A stretch of DNA of 64,000 nucleotides, from the NCBI RefSeq assembly GCF_001039355.2, contig NW_019775602.1, forward strand, positions 907,683 through 971,682, written 5' to 3'. The notes under the pieces are model-generated. The model was not told the DNA's origin, ran no database searches, and saw only the letters and a list, made by a program, of their open reading frames with translations. Origin of the DNA: Lingula anatina (taxonomy: Eukaryota > Brachiopoda > Lingulata > Lingulida > Lingulidae). A program made the translations under genes and the position numbers. Positions 25,427 through 35,109 of this stretch are shown here, in pieces. The first letter of the stretch is position 1; each line of letters starts with the position of its first letter.

Positions 25427-26351
25427 CTAGTAGTTCTGCACTGTCCTCCCTGAAAAATAAGAAGATAAAAACATTAAAATATAATTCACTTAAAACGTCT
25501 TAGTTATTAAAAGGCAGCAATCCAACAACTACCAGCTCTTGGCTGCTATCATATAATAACTGCCATTAAAATACAATTTTTACCAGTTGTTTGACATAGT
25601 TTGCCTCTTAAAAACTTCAACTTAGCTATGATGCCATCCAAAGAAGGAAGCAAACAAAACTTTCATATGACAGTAAAATAAATCTGTTCTTTTGAAAATG
25701 ATGTCAAATTTTCCTAATTTCTGAATGTTTGAAGTGATAATTTTTATTTAATAATAATAATGAATAATAATAATAACCATTTATGTCCTTGACCTGCGCC
25801 TAAAGCAGGACGTAAAAAGATTAAATAATCTCCGCCACCGTGAAGGACGGCGATCCTTGGGTGCTGAAATATATGACAAAACATTACTCCGTAAAATGCT
25901 ATAATATATTATAACCTTCAATATACAGTCTGTGCACCATCTTATTTCATAAATAAATGAACATTGAAACACATTTACCACTGTTAAGAATAATCAAATT
26001 TTGAATTTCAATTAATACTTGCCAAGAGAACAAATACTAACTGTTTGCACAACATAAGGAGTGTATGTATGTGTGTGTGTGTGTGTGTGTGTGTGCATGC
26101 AAGTGCATGCACAGTCACATTTTAACACTGTAATAAGTAGATACCTATTATATAGACCCTGCCGTCTTACCTCTCTCCTTCACGTCCTCTATCACAAATT
26201 TTGTGTTTTTGACATTAACTGAAGAAAAAAATGGAATACAAAATAATTCTGTCCATGAGCATAACAAGGATATCATACACAGACAAAGATACAATAATGA
26301 ATAAGATCACCTAACAGTGAATTAACACAATGATTGTGTATGAGAGCCTGC

Positions 26352-26390
<39 letters not shown>

Positions 26391-27016
26391 CTTTTTGGGT
26401 GTGTTTAAATGGACCTAACTTTCTTACCTCTTTTCTTGATTTCCTCAGCAAGTGACACACTGTTTGTGTCTTTAATGTTGGCTGAAGCAAAAAATATGGA
26501 ATGGAAACCAAATGAAACAAAATCCATGTTCAAACGGAATTCGGGCACAAATACGGAATTACATTGGTGAAAACACATTCAAATACAATTCACTTAAAAT
26601 AAATTTGGATCTTCTTAAGTATGCTAAAGACAAGACTTTGGATAAGCAACGTGGAGTGTGTGTGTACTGTGTGAGAGTGCATGTTAGTGCGTGTGGACGC
26701 ATGTGCATTACTGAGTTTCTGGTCTCACCTATCTCCTCAATACTTTTAACAACTGTTAAAACTGTTGCATATTTCTTGTCTTTGGTATCAACTGAAAGAA
26801 CAGAAGCAAATTTAAAGGAGTGCAAATCATGTTCAATCTTTACACAGTAAAAGCATGGATTTTTCTGAAAATATATAAAGAGTGTGTGTGTGTGCAAGTG
26901 TGCACATTTGTAGATTTCATATGTGTATTTAAATAATAAATATTTTACTGAGATTCCTGTCTTACCAGTCTCTTCAGTGTTAGGAGCCTTTACTCTGTTA
27001 TCATCCTTGGTATCAA
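25427..27016 (-). CDS. 3' exons of the CBM20-like gene (contig 23696-27070)
   Basis: Five minus-strand exons with consensus splice sites are seen, in gene order. 27016-26966 encodes VDTKDDNRVKAPNTEET, 26791-26729 encodes VDTKDKKYATVLTVV and a KSIEEI tail, 26481-26428 encodes ANIKDTNSVSLAEEIKKR, and 26218-26171 encodes VNVKNTKFVIEDVKER. The terminal stretch starts at 25449, stops at 25427 and is followed by AATAAA at 25359-25364. The four internal exons are all phase 1 at both ends and share the pattern (V/A)(D/N)xK(D/N)xxxV...E(E/D), so they look like duplicates of one microexon. They are short, hydrophilic and of unknown function. The terminal exon is the least certain. Confidence 0.6.
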
Positions 27017-27768
27017 CTGAAACAGAATAATTAAAATGAAAAGGAATACAATTTATATTGAATCTAAGTTNGTGTGTGTGTGTGTGTGTGTGTGTAAACT
27101 TTTTGGGTGTGTTTAAATGGACATAACTTTCTTACCTCTTTTCTTGATATCCTCAGCAAGTGACACACTGTTTGCATCTTTAATGTCGGCTGAAGCAAAA
27201 AATATGGAATGGAAACCAAATGAAACAAAATCCATGTTCAAACAGAATTTGGGCACAAATATGGAATTACATTGGTGAAAACACATTCAAAGACATAACT
27301 CACTTAAAATAAATTTAGATCTTCTTAAGTATGCTAAAGACAAGACTTTGGATAAGCAACGTGGTGTGTGTGTACTGTGTGAGAGTGCATGTTAGTGCGT
27401 GTGGACCGTGTGCATTACTGAGTTTCCGGTCTTGCCTATCTCCTCAATACTTAGAGTTTTAACAACTGTTGCATATTTCTTGTCTTTGGTATCAACTCAA
27501 AGAACAGAAGCAAATTTAAAGGAGTGCAAATCATGATCAATCTTTACAAAGTTAAAGCATGGATTTTTCTGAAAATAAAGAGTGTGTGTGTGTGCAAGTG
27601 TGCACATGTGTACATTTCATATGTGTATTTAAATAATAAATATTTTACTGAGATTTCTGTCTTACCTGTCTCTTCAGTGTTAGGAGCCTTTACTCTGTTA
27701 TCATCCTTGGTATCAACTGCAACAGAATAATTAAAATGAAAGGGAATACAATTTATATTGAATCTAAG
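26356..27768 (+). repeat. direct duplication joined at N 27071 (26356-27070 and 27072-27768)
   Basis: Both copies run from a GT tract and AAACTTTTTGGGTGTG to TATATTGAATCTAAG. They contain the same exons of the CBM20-like gene, so the second exon set is most likely an allele rather than extra exons. One exon of the right copy has lost consensus sites (GC donor at about 27435, GAG acceptor at 27496). Confidence 0.85.
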
Positions 27769-28150
27769 CTTAACATGTTACCTTACGGCAGTAGTAATGT
27801 AATTACAGGTAAGTCAGAAACAAGAGAGGATGTGTTAGTCAGTTATATTTTTTTATTAATCTGATTGCATTCTGAAGTTTCCATGGAGTAAGTGCGCATT
27901 GGCTAGGTAGACAAAATTGACCAAATTCATTGTGAATGGTCCCTGGTAATCAACAGCTTCAAGGGTCAAGACTTGCACCCTGAGAGTTAAGGTGTTTGTA
28001 GTCAAAAACATAGATAATTTTACTTCAAGATTCCTTGCAAATAGTGAGAATGAACAAACACACCAAGTAAATTGCTAAAATCAACTGAATTATTACCTGC
28101 AATTTGCTTATCACTGGTGTGGACTTCAGGTTCATATGTGTAGTTAGACT
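27136..28150 (-). CDS. middle exons of the CBM20-like gene (contig 27072-29868)
   Basis: Minus-strand exons in gene order: 28150-28097, with SNYTYEPEVHTSDKQIA as its likely frame; 27716-27666 (VDTKDDN type); 27495-27436 (VDTKDKK type, one codon shorter than in the other copies); and 27189-27136 (ANIKDAN type). Phases are the same as in the neighbouring contig. The first exon keeps frame with the CBM20 exon only if the second of two adjacent acceptors (CAGAG) is used. This block overlaps its neighbours and should be merged with them. Confidence 0.55.
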
Positions 28151-28461
28151 CTGGAATAAGATGCATACATTTTTTGTTATTCACAAATTATGATATAGAC
28201 ATTGAGAATGAAATAGTCTAAATTTCATTTGATAGAATTAAAGGACCATTTCTTTCCATATCTTACATTTATAGAATAATAATGTTAATTCACTTTTTCT
28301 TTCCATTAGTTAGATTTAATAGAATTATAAGACCTTTTATTTCCATGTCCAGTTCTCCCCATGTACAGGTCACTTCCATGCTGTCCTTGGTGGTCACCTG
28401 GAGGCACCTGTTCCTAAAGGGTTCAGGCTCCCATATCCAGCCAGACCCAGGGTGGTAAGGC

Positions 28462-28465
28462 TTAA

Positions 28466-28508
<43 letters not shown>

Positions 28509-28509
28509 A
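28462..28509. repeat. (AAAT)n microsatellite
   Basis: About twelve AAAT units. The homologous position at 32963-32991 has about seven units, one of several length differences between the two contig versions. Confidence 0.9.
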
Positions 28510-28725
28510 TTGAAGATAAGTTAATGCCTGAAATGAAAAAGAAAATCCAAATGAAAAGATACATATATTTAAAATTTGACTAATCAAAAACATTGTAATC
28601 TACAAGAAATGAATGAAACTAAAAGAACAGTTAAATTTGTTGAACTTAGATTTTCTTTTTCAATAAAAAGGAAAATTATTTTTATCTCAGTTCATTTGTC
28701 ATTACAAATAAATTAATATAATATA

Positions 28726-29853
28726 AGGGTATGGTAAATCTCAAAAAAATTCCATAACAGGTGTTTTCTGAGGCGAAATTGGATGCTGAACACAAATCTG
28801 ACAATCATTTTTTTCTAAAAAAATTATTAAGGCCGGTAAAATGACAATTTTCAAAATGGCAGCCAAAACGGCCTACCCAAAGCTTCATTAACAACAATTA
28901 AAGGTATTATGGTGTGTCATATGTCTTTTGTTATGTTTTTGGGGTTGTAGAATCTATTTCTGATGTTAATACTGAGATTGGTACATTTTACAGTGAGTTC
29001 AGTTAATGTCAGCTGACAGTTAACTGTCAAGCTAGAGTGAAGAGCCAGAAACTTCGATAATGGGGGAAATGAACAACCTCAGTCATCTTGATCAATCAAA
29101 ATGAGGAGTGATATGATTTCCCAACATCTGTTGGAAGGGAATCATAATGAAGAATAAATTAACCTTACCATAAAGTAAATATTTTACAATAGGATGGATG
29201 ATACACTTTTACATTTTTACATGATTTACATGTATGAAGCCGGAAGACATAATTCACATCCAGCAGAACTTCAGATATCTTATCACTCCTCGTTTTGACT
29301 GACTGAGATCTGGCTCTTCTTTTAAGCTTGATAGTAAACTATCAACCAACAAGGTAACCAAACTCAATTTAAAATGTAACAATGGCATTGTTAACATAAG
29401 AATAAAAATTTTACAACCTTAAAAACATAAGAAAAGGCATAATAAAAACATAGGTTCCTTTAATTGTTGATGTTGAAACTCTTGTCAGGGCATTTTGTCC
29501 TCCATTTTAAAATTGTCATTTTACCATCCTAAATGGCTGTTGTGAGAAAAAAATAGTTGCACATGTGTGTTTAGCATCATTTTATGCCATATAAAACATT
29601 CACTTATTAAAAATGTGTGCTTCACTCAACAATTTTCAATACAATTATATGCATACATATAATTACTACAGTTACTGTATATGCAGTGCATATGCTTTGT
29701 ATGCGTTTTCAAAAATAGTAAAATTACCGACCTAAAGAATGCTCCTAGCTCAAATTTCTCATCAGAAATGAACTTTTTGGCCCATTTTGCCTCTAAAATC
29801 ACATGTTCCCTGAGAGATTTCCAAAAAAAAAAGTTATTATTTACCCTACCCTA
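28726..29853. mobile_element. 1.13 kb foldback (hAT-like) non-autonomous transposon
   Basis: The ends are inverted: AGGGTATGGTAAAT at the left and the complement of AGGGTAGGGTAAAT at the right. The flanks ATAATATA (28718-28725) and ATAATATA (29854-29861) form an 8 bp target duplication. The homologous contig has the empty site ATATTATA at about 33198-33205. The two halves are largely complementary: GTAAAATGACAATTTT at about 28836 pairs with about 29510-29530, and GAGGAGTGATA at about 29104 pairs with about 29290. The element is thus one long imperfect hairpin with arms of some 430 bp. There is no transposase. Confidence 0.75.
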
Positions 29854-29900
29854 ATAATATACTTACGTNTGATGATGAAAAACCGAAAATTTCATTCAAC

Positions 29901-29927
29901 TTTCTGTACACTGGGTGTCATCTTCAG
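29901..29927 (-). other. hammerhead-like CUGANGA-stem-GAAA hairpin
   Basis: On the minus strand CTGAAGA is followed by TGACAC, CCA, GTGTACA and GAAA, the third such arrangement in the window. Stems I and III are not evident. It lies at the very start of the contig that begins at 29870. Confidence 0.25.
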
Positions 29928-30510
29928 TCAGGGCATTCTTAAATGGTAATTCTGCCATGATTGCAAAACGTCATCAGGATAAAACATTTGAAATGAAGGA
30001 TACGTATGTGATATCGACTGTGTCAGTTGTTCACTGTTCACATCACGATGCAATGTGCTTGTCACAATGTGACGATAGCATGATATATAGACTTAGCTGC
30101 AGATAATAAGTGGTTTTGGAAAACAGACGAGATTGAATGCCGTCATCCACTTTAACTTTTTCATCTGTAATGATGCAACATTTTGCGATGGCAGGTGAGA
30201 TGATTGTAAATCAGAGCACAACTGACGTTTTGTCTTCTTTTGTAAATACAATTTCCTATTGTTCTTCTTGAGTCATCTGAAGAGTTCCAACGCAAAATGA
30301 TCGCCGACGGGGTTCCTGTAAATACCCGGAACATAATCATCAACGACCTATATGCTCTTTTGCGCTCCCAGACTGAAGACAACTATTCCATCATACTACA
30401 ATGTTGCGAACAAAAATGGCCCCCAGTATTATGAAATATTTTGTCGATGATATCGGAATAAGAACCAATCAGTAAGAAGAGTTTAAGTGGCTGCTTCATG
30501 ACATACAAGG

Positions 30511-31460
30511 TTGGAAAGAAGCCCCCACCGATTGTGCGGAACAGAACACTCTACTTGGGACACGGAATACCCTGACAGCAGCTACGGAACGGAACATACA
30601 GACAACGGCCACGGAATGGAACACTTTACTCACTTTAATCGATGGGACATCAGGGACATCAGCTACAGCGGAGAAGTGTCAATCCCGGCTGATAGGAATA
30701 TTATTAATGAAAATTTGAACATCAGAGACCGCGATATAATCACTGACCCTTGTGGTTGGCTGAATGGAACGATAATCGACGCTTGTCATGATATAACATT
30801 AAACACCAATTCCCGCTTCCAGAAGGACTCTAGTCATGTACACTGGCAGTACAGTTAGATTTCAAGCGTCACAAAAATAGATTTATCCAAATAATAAACC
30901 GAACACCAGACCGCGGAACACATTGGCTCACAGTTTCAAACATAGGGGTGTGTCCCATATACGCTGTATATATGCGATTCTTCTTTCAATGACATTCCAA
31001 CCATGGAACAAATGTGCATTGCGACATTGATAGCACCATGGCATCGTCAAGAACTCTACAAATTAACGTTTTGCGGTAACCCAACAAAATAACAACTAGT
31101 ATACTATAATTGCGGTTTGTACGTCATAGCGCATATGGTTACATTGGCGAACGGCAAAGATCCAACAACCATGAAGTATGACCACAAAAAACTTAGTTCA
31201 CATTTATTTTTTTGTTAAAAAAGACGTCATCTATTGCTTTTTCCTGTTACAAGCAGGCGTAAAATTAAAAATCGTGTGAAAAAAACTCAGTCGCAGTCAA
31301 TTTCTACTGTGAATGCCAGCTGCCAGATACACACACCCTGTATGTCATTTATGACGGTTGCAATAAAGAATACCATCCTCTATGTAAAGGCGCAACAGAC
31401 ACCGCCTTAAAACAAGATGACATGTATTGTACAAAGTGCACAAAAAGCAGACAACAATAA
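30511..31460 (+). pseudogene. Ulp1-like (C48) protease plus PHD finger, decayed mobile-element gene
   Basis: Three blocks of one protein are in different frames. CGWLNGTIIDACHDI (30751-30795) matches the N-terminal GWLxDxxI part of Ulp1 proteases. THWLTVSN (30918-30941) carries the catalytic His. NCGLYVIAHMVTLANGKDP (31108-31164) carries the catalytic Cys. Downstream, YCECQLPD...YHPLC...MYCTKC (31305-31439) is a PHD-type zinc finger, ending in TAA at 31460; its third Cys position is Tyr and the usual cage Trp is Glu. Ginger1 DNA transposons are known to carry Ulp1 or OTU proteases after a Gypsy-like integrase, so a Ginger1-like origin is likely but unproven; no integrase part is present. Frame changes make it non-functional. 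Confidence 0.6.
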
Positions 31461-31744
31461 TAATAGTAATAACTCAATATATTTATATTTGTCTTGTTTT
31501 TCTTTTAGCATCACATAAATAATATTCCCTTGTTCCACAATGTATTTGATACACTTTCCACTTTTTACTGTATTCCGCATTTTAGTCTGTTCTGCTGTTC
31601 TGTTGTTCTGGTTTTCTGTCTTTTAGTTTCTGCCATCACTAACATGTCTTCTGTATTACCAGCACTGGTATAGTAGTGTATGCCTTGGCTGTAACCAACA
31701 ACAACACTTTATTTTGTAAGATAATTTTTTTTACATGTTCATTC

Positions 31745-33212
31745 ACATGTTCAAACAGAATTCGGGCACAAATACGGAATTACATTGGTGAAAACACATT
31801 CAAAGACATAATTCACTTAAAATAAATTTGGATCTTCTTAAATATGCTAAAGACGAGACTTTGGTTAAGCAATGTGGTGTGTGTGTACTGTGTGAGAGTG
31901 CATGTTAGTGCGTGTGGATGCATGTGCATTACTGAGTTTCTGGTCTCACCTATCTCCTCAATACTTTTTACAACTGTTAAAACTGTTGCATATTTCTTGT
32001 CTTTGGTATCAACTGAAAGAACAGAAGCAAATTTAAAGGGGTGCAAATCAAGTTCAATCTTTACACAGTAAAAGCATGGATTTTTCTGAAAATAAAGAGT
32101 GTGTGTGTGTGCAAGTGTGCACATGTGTACATTTCATATGTGTATTAAAATAATAAATATTTTACTGAGATTCCTGTCTTACCTGTCTCTTCAGTGTTAG
32201 GAGCCTTTACTCTGTTATCAACTGAAACAGAATAATTAAAATGAAAGGGAACACAATTTATGTTTAATCTAAGCTTAACATGTTACATTACGGCAGTAAT
32301 AATACAGGTAAGTAAGAAACAAGAGGGGATGTGTTAGTCAGTTATATTTTTTTTATTAATCTGATTGCATTCTGAAGTTTCCATGGAGTTTGTGCACATT
32401 AGATAGGTAGACAAAATTGACCAAATTCATTGTGAATGGTCTCTGGTAATCAACAGCTTCAAGGGTCAAGACTTGCACCCTGAGAGTTAAGGTGTTTGTA
32501 GTCAAAAACATTGATAATTTCACTTCAAGATTCCTTGCAAATAGTGAAAATGAACAAACGCACCATGTAAATTGCTAAAATCAATTGAATTATTACCTGC
32601 AATTTGCTTACCACTGGTGTGGACTTCAGGTTCATATGTGTAGTTAGACTCTGGAATAAGATGCATGCATTTTTTGTTATTCGCAAATTTTGATATAGAC
32701 ATTGAGAATGAAATAGTCTAAATTTCATTTGATAGAATTAAAGGACCATTTCTTTCCATATCTTACATTTATAGAATAATAATGTTAATTCACCTTTTCT
32801 TTCCATTAGTTAGATTTAACAGAATTATAAGACCTTTTACTTCCATGTTCAGATCTCCCCAAGTACAGGTCACTTCCATGCTGTCCTTGGTGGTCACTTG
32901 GAGGCACCTGTTCCTAAAGGGTTCAGGCTCCCATATCCAGCCAGACCCAGGGTGGTAAGGCTAGATAAATAAATAAATAAATAAATAAATTGAAGATAAG
33001 TTAATGTCTGAAATGAAAAAGAAAATCCAAATGAAAAGATACATATATTTAAAATTTGACTAATCAAAAACATTTTAATCTACAAGAAATGAATGAAGCT
33101 AAAATAACAGTTAAATTTGTTGAACTTAGATTTTCTTTTTCAATAAAAAGGAACATTATTTTCATCTCAGTTCATTTGTCATTACAAATAAATTAATATA
33201 TTATACTTACGT
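31745..33212 (+). repeat. further copy of the sequence at 27230-28725 plus 29862-29868
   Basis: Collinear with the previous contig from ATGTTCAAACAG to ACTTACGT, but without the 1.13 kb foldback element. The previous contig ends (29868) at the base that corresponds to 33212 here. This is thus a third overlap at a join (N 29869), with two haplotypes differing by transposon insertions on both sides. Confidence 0.8.
31950..32650 (-). CDS. middle exons of the CBM20-like gene (contig 29870-39776)
   Basis: These minus-strand exons continue from the CBM20 exon of the same contig. They are 32650-32597 (likely frame SNYTYEPEVHTSGKQIA), 32221-32183 (VDNRVKAPNTEET, four codons shorter than the other versions) and 32012-31950 (VDTKDKK type, 63 nt). 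All splice sites fit GT-AG, and the microexons are phase 1 at both ends. Further 3' exons are missing because the contig passes into the Ulp1/PHD pseudogene region at about 31750, which suggests a transposon insertion in this haplotype or a misjoin. Confidence 0.6.
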
Positions 33213-34030
33213 TTTGCGGTCTAACAAACTTCCACTCTATATTTACAGCCTTGGGCAGAAGAACTTCCGCCCTTAGAACAGGGACACCCAACTCGGTGCA
33301 CCTAGCAAGATTTACACCACGTTGGGTGTCCCATGTTCCAAGGGCAGTTCCTCTGCCCACTGCTTTGGCTTTTAAGATATTGTCCTTTAGGACTATTCGA
33401 ACAGTGGCCATGGCTGTTCAAAATGAAACAGAAAATAGAAAGAAATCTTGTCAATATATCTTTTTTGATGTTGTAATTGCAGACATTCAAATCACTCACT
33501 AAATATAAAAAAGGGATATACTGCATTCTTATTATGAATAAGTAAGTCAATTTCTTTTTCATTATTTAAGAACATTTAAAAGTACGCAAGAGCAGTTTTA
33601 GGACAATGTATTGATTTAGTAGAACATGTATTAGACTTGGTCCCCATACCTAGATCTATCTTATATAGGATCAATCCATCTCCAAGAGGTTTCTCCCTAA
33701 ATTACAATCAACTTAAGCAGCTTAGATGTGTGCCAGAAGCTGCTAGGTGGATATTAATGATCATTTAGCACCTTCAGTAGGAGTAGCAGACATCTAACTT
33801 CTAAGACGCTTAAGATGAAGGCAATTTTTGGAGAAACCCCTTGGAGATGGATCGGCCCTTTTAGATCGATCTAGGTATGGGAACTCAGTCTATGACTCAT
33901 ACAGTGTACAGCCTGATAATATATATGAATAACTTCTCGTGCATGCACGCGCACACACACACACACACACACACAACTTACGAGCACACTGCTCTTCTTT
34001 GTTATTTTCAATTTCCATATTAACTGACAT
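33211..34030 (-). CDS. start exon and CBM20-like carbohydrate-binding domain exon
   Basis: The first coding exon 34030-33982 follows an acceptor (TTATTGCAG), so a 5' UTR exon is expected upstream. It encodes MSVNMEIENNKEEQCA and ends in phase 1 at a GTAAGT donor. It joins in frame to exon 33413-33211 (203 nt), which encodes a beta-sandwich-like module: VRIVLKDNILKAKAVGRGTA, then LGTWDTQRGVNL, VLLPKAVNIEWKFV and RPQN at a GTAAGT donor. The LGxW and (I/L)EWKF(V) blocks match the CBM20 starch/glycogen-binding family. The likely role is binding of glycogen or another alpha-glucan; no enzyme domain was found. It continues in the microexons listed at 31950-32650, 27136-28150 and 25427-27016, giving a protein of about 180 residues once duplicated contig ends are merged. 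Confidence 0.7.
33632..33892. mobile_element. MITE with long terminal inverted repeats in intron 1
   Basis: The left end TAGACTTGGTCCCCATACC and the complement of the right end, TAGACTGAGTTCCCATACC, match, and the match continues through CTAGATC and ATCCATCTCCAAG to TTTCTCC, giving arms of about 65 bp. The central 130 bp has no ORF. Target duplication is unclear, so the superfamily is not assigned. Confidence 0.6.
33951..33974. repeat. (CA)n microsatellite next to the splice donor of exon 1
   Basis: About twelve CA units lie within ten bases of the donor of the start exon. On the transcribed strand this is a GT/TG run just inside intron 1. Confidence 0.8.
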
Positions 34031-34611
34031 CTGCAATAAATAAATCAAATCATACTTTAACATGTTCCAATAACAGATTTCAGTTGCATCTTTCTTTTGT
34101 AGTGATACACTCCATTATATTGGGATTATCAGCAAAAAAATTGACATTGTGTAACAGGAAATTCTCCAAAATTTCAGTTAGAATAAATTTATCATATAAA
34201 AAAACTTGGATACAAACTTTCATGGTCAATTTTGAACAAAAATTTAACTTACCAGCTACTGTGCAAAATTATATCTTTGCTTTGTTTACTAAAACAATAA
34301 ACAGGAATAATTACTGTATAAAGAAATTTGATTGGACAGCTCCTGTATTGTTCCTTAACTTTAAACCAATAGGAATGGCGGTATTTTGACGGTCTCGACG
34401 TGACTCTCTCTGCTTTACAAATCACACTATATCACACACAACTAGAGCCTGGTTATCCTGTGTAAGATGCTTATGCCCCCATCCTTGCACGGTTTTTTTT
34501 AGAAAGCACCTCTGACTGATATCGGTTGGGGTCTATGTTGTAAACCACAAGTCTCACCTCTTGCACAGCGCCATCTATACTCGATGTTAACATGGCGTCA
34601 GCGAAAGGTGA

Positions 34612-34843
34612 TGTAGTGCCGAGGGGTCATTGCATGACCCGGAAGCGTGTCACGGCGCATGCGTAGTAGTTAGTTGTTAGAAGTAGAGAGCGTTGGAGTT
34701 GAGCATGGCGCGCTCAAGCGCATGGTGCTAAGTTGTGGTGAAGAGAGAATTAACAAGAAAACGAGGACTTGGATGCCTATCCAGCAAAGGTAGGCACTTT
34801 ACTTATTCATAGGCCAGTTGTAACGCACAACCCGGTTTCTATA
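34612..34843 (+). repeat. 5' LTR
   Basis: It matches 41104-41331 closely, apart from a few substitutions and a short indel near 34670. It begins TGTAGTGCC and ends CTATA. The terminal TGTAG and CTATA are inverted repeats with one mismatch, so the usual CA end is TA here. No TATA box is obvious. Confidence 0.9.
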
Positions 34844-34844
34844 T

Positions 34845-34860
34845 TGGTGGCAGCCGGGCC
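34845..34860 (+). other. primer binding site
   Basis: TGGTGGCAGCCGGGCC starts one base after the 5' LTR. The TGG start is complementary to the CCA end of a tRNA. A leucine-type acceptor stem looks possible, but the primer tRNA was not identified. Confidence 0.6.
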
Positions 34861-35109
34861 GGATTTGTGCCACATTTGGGCAGAAAAATTACGAATTTTT
34901 CTGCTGAGGAGTTTTTCAGCCACGGAGCTGAACTCCGCACTCAGGCACGCTACCCTACCATTTTAATGTTTATTGTTGTATATATTGTATATGAGGAAAC
35001 CCCAGCACGGTCTGGTGAGTGGTTTTAGAGTGTTTTTACAGTAGTTTCTTACAAGTTTTAAGGAGTTTTCTTGAATTTTCGGCGGCACGTGCGCCAAGGA
35101 AAAAACAAA

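Noticed and set aside
25781-25981. Minus-strand ORF with RRPSRWRRLFNLF and RRRSR
   Set aside because: Short, isolated, and without splice or domain support.
27136-32650. Tandemly repeated exon sets of the CBM20-like gene as true exon duplications
   Set aside because: The repeats across N 27071 and N 29869 coincide with contig joins, so they are better explained as allelic overlap; only the microexons within one contig are counted as real.
34082-34389. 101-codon ORF upstream of the retrotransposon
   Set aside because: The translation is hydrophobic and lysine-rich without motif, and the stretch looks like AT-rich promoter-side DNA of the CBM20-like gene.
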